This document shows positions 24,601-28,158 of a stretch of 28,158 nt of DNA, one piece after another. Each line of letters begins with the position of its first letter. Within the stretch, counting starts at the first letter, position 1. The notes below the pieces were generated by a model, which worked only from the letters and a program-made list of their open reading frames with translations, was not told the origin of the DNA and searched no databases. The stretch spans positions 1-28,158 of the forward strand of contig JAHLKH010000266.1 of the NCBI GenBank assembly GCA_025526915.1, in the 5' to 3' direction. Both the position numbers and the translations under genes were made by a program. The DNA comes from Entophlyctis helioformis. Its lineage: Eukaryota > Chytridiomycota > Chytridiomycetes > Chytridiales > Chytriomycetaceae.

Positions 24601-24820
24601 CACTGACATGCACCCAACGATTGGCAGAGCAAACGTTGAGATTGCCCGCGTGCGAGCATCGTATGAAAAGGAGCTTTCTGCGCTGCGTGCCAAGCTATCG
24701 CGAGTCGAGATCCAGATGCAGTCCTTGGAGCTGAACCTTCAAGCCAAGACACAGGAGAATGTGGAGCTCACCAAGATCTGCGACGATCTGGTGAGCCAGA
24801 TGGAGCGCATGGCTGCCTGA
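21693..24820 (+). CDS. TACC-domain coiled-coil protein (TACC/Alp7 homologue)
   Basis: Microtubule and spindle-pole protein that pairs with the TOG protein XMAP215/Alp14 (family knowledge). Seven exons (21693-22073, 22181-23131, 23179-23880, 23959-24091, 24211-24371, 24449-24555, 24628-24820) sum in phase to 875 residues. Residues 1 to about 660 are disordered and Ser/Pro/Ala/Gln-rich, with an acidic patch (DVTFDDDSNAQFDDELLL). From about 663 to the end runs a continuous coiled coil (SQRDLDLEKQKMREN, FEKEFDVAQMEIQEL, EKEKSKQQHQSELDALRLQL). It ends in the hallmark TACC tail LQAKTQENVELTKICDDLVS. Introns are 47-120 bp. The fifth uses a GC donor (GAG|GCAAGC) with a good CTAAC branch point. Exon phases match without frameshifts. 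Confidence 0.88.
24372..24448 (+). other. GC-AG intron in the TACC gene
   Basis: A 77-bp intron with donor GAG|GCAAGC, branch-like CTACTAAC and acceptor GAACAG. It joins DVSDLKE to IDEKQRQRIGEL in phase. The alternative GT donor six bases downstream (GTGCCG) also keeps phase and would add Ala-Ser, but fits the donor consensus worse. Confidence 0.55.
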
Positions 24821-24921
24821 CAGGAACCATGCGCCATGCAAAATGCCTTGTTCACAATGGGTCTGCATTGGATCCGGAAGCACACACATTAAACGCCAGT
24901 TTTACTTCAGATCCACGAACC

Positions 24922-26233
24922 ATGATCTCGCTGCACTCGCATTCTGGACAGTACTGCATGCATGCGCATGGCGAGCTCGAAGCGGTGGTTGAGCAGGCCA
25001 TCGCACTCGGCTTTACGACGTATGGCCTGTCAGAGCACATGCCGCGCACCCGCACTCAGGACCTGTATCCAGAAGAGGTGCGTCCACATCAACGACCAGC
25101 AAGACCAGCCAGACCCTTGCTGAGATGCTCTGTCTGTGCATGCCTGGTTGGACGGCTGGACGACAGGCACACCTCCAGCCTGCAGACACTCGGACGGCCT
25201 TTGAGCAGTTCCATGCGCATGCCCGCGAGCTGCAGGCTAGATACAGCGACCGCATCCAGCTGCTTGTCGGCATGGAGACAGAGCTCATCCACGAGGCAAC
25301 GATGAGCGAGGTCGAGGCTATCCAGCAGACGCTTGGACTGGATTACATGGTTGGATCTGTGCACCATGTGCGAGAGATGCCCATTGACTTTGACGAGCCT
25401 GGCTTTGCGGCCGTCGAGCGCCTGCTGGCCACCGGCACTCTCAGCGGTAATAATGCCCTCGCATTGGATCCCGTCTTGGTCGTGCCCGTCTTCCAAACTG
25501 ATCAGCCCCTACCTCTCGTCGCACTCTGCGTTAAACGATCTGTGCGGCTTGCAATGCATGGTGGTCTCATAGGCACCGAAGCAGTCTTTCAGGAGTACTT
25601 TGACGCGCAGTACACTCTGCTCCGCCGCCTCAAGCCAACCGTCGTTGGGCACTTTGATCTGGTTCGCAAGTACCGAGGCGACTTTCCGTTGAGCGATGCG
25701 TGCTGGACCAAGATCCGCCGCAACGTCGACTGGATCGTCGAGTATGGCGGCCTCGTCGAGATCAACACGGCTGGATGGCGCAAGGGACTGCGTGATGCGT
25801 ATCCGCAGCGCGACATTATAAAGGTAGACATGCCAGGAAGCGGTTGCCTGTTGACGAGACTCACTCTGGCCGGCTTGTGTCTCGGCAGTACATGGTTGAG
25901 CGCGGCGTCCAGTTCTGCCTCTCAGACGACAGCCACGGCCCCGGCGATGTTGGACACAGCTACGAAAGGATTCCAAAGTACCTCGACGACATGGGCATCA
26001 AAGAGATCTATTATCCGGCGGTGGCATCCCCCTGCAGCCTCGGCACCTGCACCAACATGAACCACGAGCACATCATGCCGCTCGATGACGACGGCAGCAA
26101 CGACGGCTTTGATGGCCGCTCTGGATCTCGCCCAGTCCGGATCCAGTGCATCCGGCATGTCTCGCAACTCGCGTCCTGGGAGGCGCTTCCAGGTCGTCGC
26201 CAGGCTGCCTCCAGCAGCAAGGGCAGGGACTGA
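24922..26233 (+). CDS. HIS2: Histidinol-phosphatase, PHP family (HIS2)
   Basis: Removes phosphate from L-histidinol phosphate in histidine synthesis; cytosolic. Exons 24922-25077, 25179-25446, 25573-25823 and 25889-26233 join in phase to 339 residues (yeast His2: 335). The start gives MISLHSHSGQYCMHAHG, placing the first metal-binding His pair at the N-terminus as in the family. Other PHP motifs are TYGLSEHMPR, LLVGMETELIHE, MVGSVHHV, VVGHFDLVRKYRGDF, GLVEINTAGWRKGL and FCLSDDSHGPGDVG, so all metal ligands appear present. The tail after NMNHEHIMPLDDDG is low complexity. An in-frame Met upstream (24829) would add 31 residues without similarity. Introns of 65-126 bp have GT..AG ends. It lies 101 bp after the TACC stop on the same strand. 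Confidence 0.95.
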
Positions 26234-26293
26234 GGTGGTGCATGGACAGAAGGCTGCTGGCTGCTGGCTGCTGGTGAATGAAGCGATGACTTG

Positions 26294-26515
26294 TCATTGT
26301 GACGGCGGCCGAGCTGTCGAGGATGCTTGTTGCAGCGAGCGTTGCTGCTGCTGCTGCTGCCGCTGATTCACAGCATCTTCTTGGAGCTGCTGCCGCCGCT
26401 GCTTCGACCTGGATGCCTTGGCCCAGGTTGGAAAGGCAACGGTTGCAATGGCGAGCGCAGCAACACCGACTATCAGCCCGACCGTCACTCGCTGCTTGTT
26501 GCGGTTCGAGAGCAT
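26294..26515 (-). CDS. Small single-pass membrane protein, hypothetical
   Basis: A 73-codon frame. A basic start (MLSNRNKQR) is followed by one clear hydrophobic helix (VTVGLIVGVAALAIATVAFP). Then comes a polar, Lys/Arg- and Gln-rich tail with five consecutive Gln. The layout resembles small mitochondrial or ER tail proteins, but I recognise no family. It lies convergent to HIS2 (60 bp) and divergent from UBC7 (68 bp), filling the only gap there, which supports a real gene. A conserved intron-joined extension is not visible. Confidence 0.5.
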   Translation of the reverse strand: MLSNRNKQRVTVGLIVGVAALAIATVAFPTWAKASRSKQRRQQLQEDAVNQRQQQQQQRSLQQASSTARPPSQ

Positions 26516-26583
26516 CGTCGTCAGCGGATGCTCAGGATGGTTTTTGGATTATTCCACAAACATCCCTCCAAACATAGCGACTC

Positions 26584-27679
26584 ATGACGACCACACCACC
26601 AACGTCAGAAGCACAGAGCTCGCTGCTCCTCAAGCGCCAGCTCAAACGTAGGTATCTGGAAGAGGAGCATGCCTGTGCCGCTTAACCGCCATTGACAACC
26701 TCGGTTATTGCCGCTGCTGCTGCTGCACTGCACTCTGCTCTCGCCCGACCCTGGTTGCCTTTCCTCACATCCTCCTCACGCCATCGTTGCCCTGGCAACC
26801 ATCGATTCTGTCTGCAGAGCTGTCCAAGAGCCCTGTTGAAGGCTTCAGCGCTGGTCTGTCCGATGATGGCAACATCTACGAATGGTGAGCCCGCTTATCG
26901 CCTTGGCAGTCACACTTGGCTACCGGCCGCCCCCCCAGCGGCGATTCAGCGGCGTGCCGACTGTTTCCCGGCGTGGACTTGCAAATACGCAGATGCCAAC
27001 TCACAATGTCCGATGTGAATGGCAGGGATGTGATGATCATGGGCCCTGAAGGCACACCATAGTAAGCCGGTCGATGCGTGCCCACTGCCGTCGTCTGTGT
27101 GCGTTGGATGTTGCTGACCCTTGCGTGGCATGCAAACCCAGCGAGGGCGGCTTTTTCAAGGCGCACTTGTCGTTCCCAACAACTATCCACAGATGCCACC
27201 CAAGATGCGATTCGTCAGCGAGATGTGGCATCCGAACGTGTACGCAAACGGCGATGTATGCATCTCCATTCTTCACCCTCCAGGTACATGTGTGCGCATG
27301 CCAAGTCGTGGCTGGGGCATGGGCGATGCTAACGACTCGGCTGTTGAATGCGCCAATGCGAACAGGCGACGACAAGTGGGGTACGAGCAGGCCGGCGAAC
27401 GCTGGCTTCCCATCCACACGGTCGAGACGATCGTGCTGTCGGTTGTCAGCATGCTGTCCAGCCCGAACGACGAGTCGCCTGCCAACATAGAGGCTGCTGT
27501 ATGTTGTGCGCGTGCGCTGTACAGATTGCTGCTTTGGCCATTACTCATCCATATTCGATGGCCATTGTACTTGAACCATTCGCGGCGGCGTTTGCGGCCA
27601 ACAGAAGGAATGGAGGGAAAACAACCGCGAGTTCAAGCGTCGCTGCAGGGCGATTGTGCGCAAGACGCTGGAAGGATGA
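26584..27679 (+). CDS. UBC7: Ubiquitin-conjugating enzyme E2, UBC7/UBE2G1 type, two one-base breaks
   Basis: E2 of ER-associated degradation and of K48 chain building (family knowledge). Exons 26584-26647, 26818-26884, 27026-27061, 27142-27283, 27366-27498 and 27605-27679 give about 172 residues. Signatures are QSSLLLKRQLK, LSKSPVEGFSAGLSDDGNIY, EWDVMIMGPEGTPY, EGGFFKAHLSF, MWHPNVYANGDVCISILHPP (catalytic Cys in DVCIS), the acidic loop GDDKW characteristic of G-type E2s, ERWLPIHTVETIVLSVVSML, and KEWRENNREFKRRCRAIVRK. The set is closer to human UBE2G1 than UBE2G2. One base is missing near 27178 (TTCCC before AACAACTAT) and one near 27380 (TGGGG before TACGAG), both in or next to homopolymers. 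All splice sites are intact, so I read this as sequence error in a working gene. Confidence 0.93.
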
Positions 27680-27921
27680 ATCAAGATACGATCAGCAACT
27701 GTACGACGGCTCATGGGCTGTTATTGTTGGTGTTGGCGCGAGCAAGGAGGCTGCGATGGTGCAAATCCGATGCAGATGCAGATGCAGATGCAGATGTACA
27801 TGCAGGAATGGATCGTAACGGACTGTTGGTCACTAGTGCCAGTAATGCCAGTAATGCTAGTAATGCAAGGGGGTTTCCAAGCTCCTGCCGCCTTCCATGT
27901 TCGCAACGAACCTCGTCCGCA
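27680..27921. other. Convergent 3' region between UBC7 and PCC1 with short tandem repeats
   Basis: 242 bp between two stop codons. It holds GATGCA hexamers (27769-27796, four and a half copies) and a 9-bp AGTAATGC(C/T) repeat (about 27839-27866). No gene is visible. Confidence 0.65.
27769..27796. repeat. (GATGCA)4.7 hexamer repeat
   Basis: Perfect GATGCA units in the convergent 3' region of UBC7 and PCC1. Confidence 0.88.
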
Positions 27922-28158
27922 TCAGATGCTCTCTCCAAACTCGGCCAGTGTCCGTGCAGCCAGATTCGCAAACTCCAGAAAGGAGGACACGCTTGTCCGC
28001 AGCATCCGAACAGAGACGGCGTGGAAGGTGCTGTGTGCGTCGCCGGGCATGAGCGCTCAATGACGAGGACACGGGCCATCCAGCAGGCTTACACAACAAG
28101 CGTGTCGCCGTCGACAGTCAGCGCTTTGGACACTTGCGACGGCCGCAGCTCCTTGTCA
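27922..28158 (-). CDS. PCC1: PCC1/LAGE3 subunit of the EKC/KEOPS complex, 5' part missing
   Basis: Small dimerising subunit of KEOPS, which makes the t6A modification at position 37 of ANN-reading tRNAs. Two exons are visible: 28158-28093 (continuing beyond the window) and 28030-27922, split by a 62-bp intron (GTAAGC...CACAG). The joined C-terminal part reads DKELRPSQVSKALTVDGDTL, then VVTFHAVSVRMLRTSVSSFL, then EFANLAARTLAEFGESI and stop. This matches the Pcc1 pattern: L-x-V-x-G-x-x-LVV followed by RxLRxSVxSFL and a final amphipathic helix. About 30-40 N-terminal residues should lie past the right edge. The phase is exact and no frameshift is seen. Confidence 0.85.

Overview
This window is nuclear DNA of a GC-rich, gene-dense fungus with many short spliceosomal introns (about 47-290 bp, mostly 60-150 bp). 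The best guess is an early-diverging zoosporic (chytrid-like) lineage. The reasons are a fungal-type SKN7 (HSF domain plus receiver), an FSH1 hydrolase, a HIS2 histidinol phosphatase, an AP-4 epsilon adaptin (a complex lost from most fungi but kept in some basal ones) and an ankyrin protein of the protist/chytrid style. The lineage is inference; no species marker is visible.

Layout from left to right. (-) CLU1/TIF31 5' part, cut by the left edge. (-) aquaglyceroporin. (+) tRNA-Ser(CGA). (-) ankyrin-repeat protein. (-) FSH1-like serine hydrolase. (-) a very long SKN7. Then about 1.3 kb of low-complexity and regulatory DNA. (-) a minimal XRN-like 5'-3' exonuclease, divergent from (+) a single-pass membrane protein with a beta-rich ectodomain. 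(-) AP-4 epsilon trunk, divergent from (+) RBX1. (+) TACC coiled-coil protein. (+) HIS2. (-) a small membrane ORF, divergent from (+) UBC7/UBE2G1. (-) PCC1 of KEOPS, cut by the right edge.

Genes are tightly packed: SKN7 and FSH1 are separated by 29 bp, and RBX1 and AP-4 epsilon start 126 bp apart. I built exon models by joining frames at splice-like GT..AG boundaries (one GC..AG). Most models close exactly in phase, which is strong internal support. Functions are ordinary housekeeping and signalling: ubiquitin transfer (RBX1, UBC7), vesicle coats, microtubule organisation, histidine synthesis, tRNA modification, stress phosphorelay and water/glycerol transport. No operon-like system, mobile element, CRISPR array or viral insertion was found.

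Three conserved genes (CLU1, the aquaporin and UBC7) carry about eleven apparent one-base deletions. Long coding tracts in the middle carry none, which points to uneven consensus quality near the window ends rather than to gene decay. The most interesting biology is the stand-alone XRN-like catalytic core with a complete active site, the 1.7-kilo-residue SKN7, the ear-less AP-4 epsilon, and symmetrical transcription-factor site pairs in two intergenic regions.
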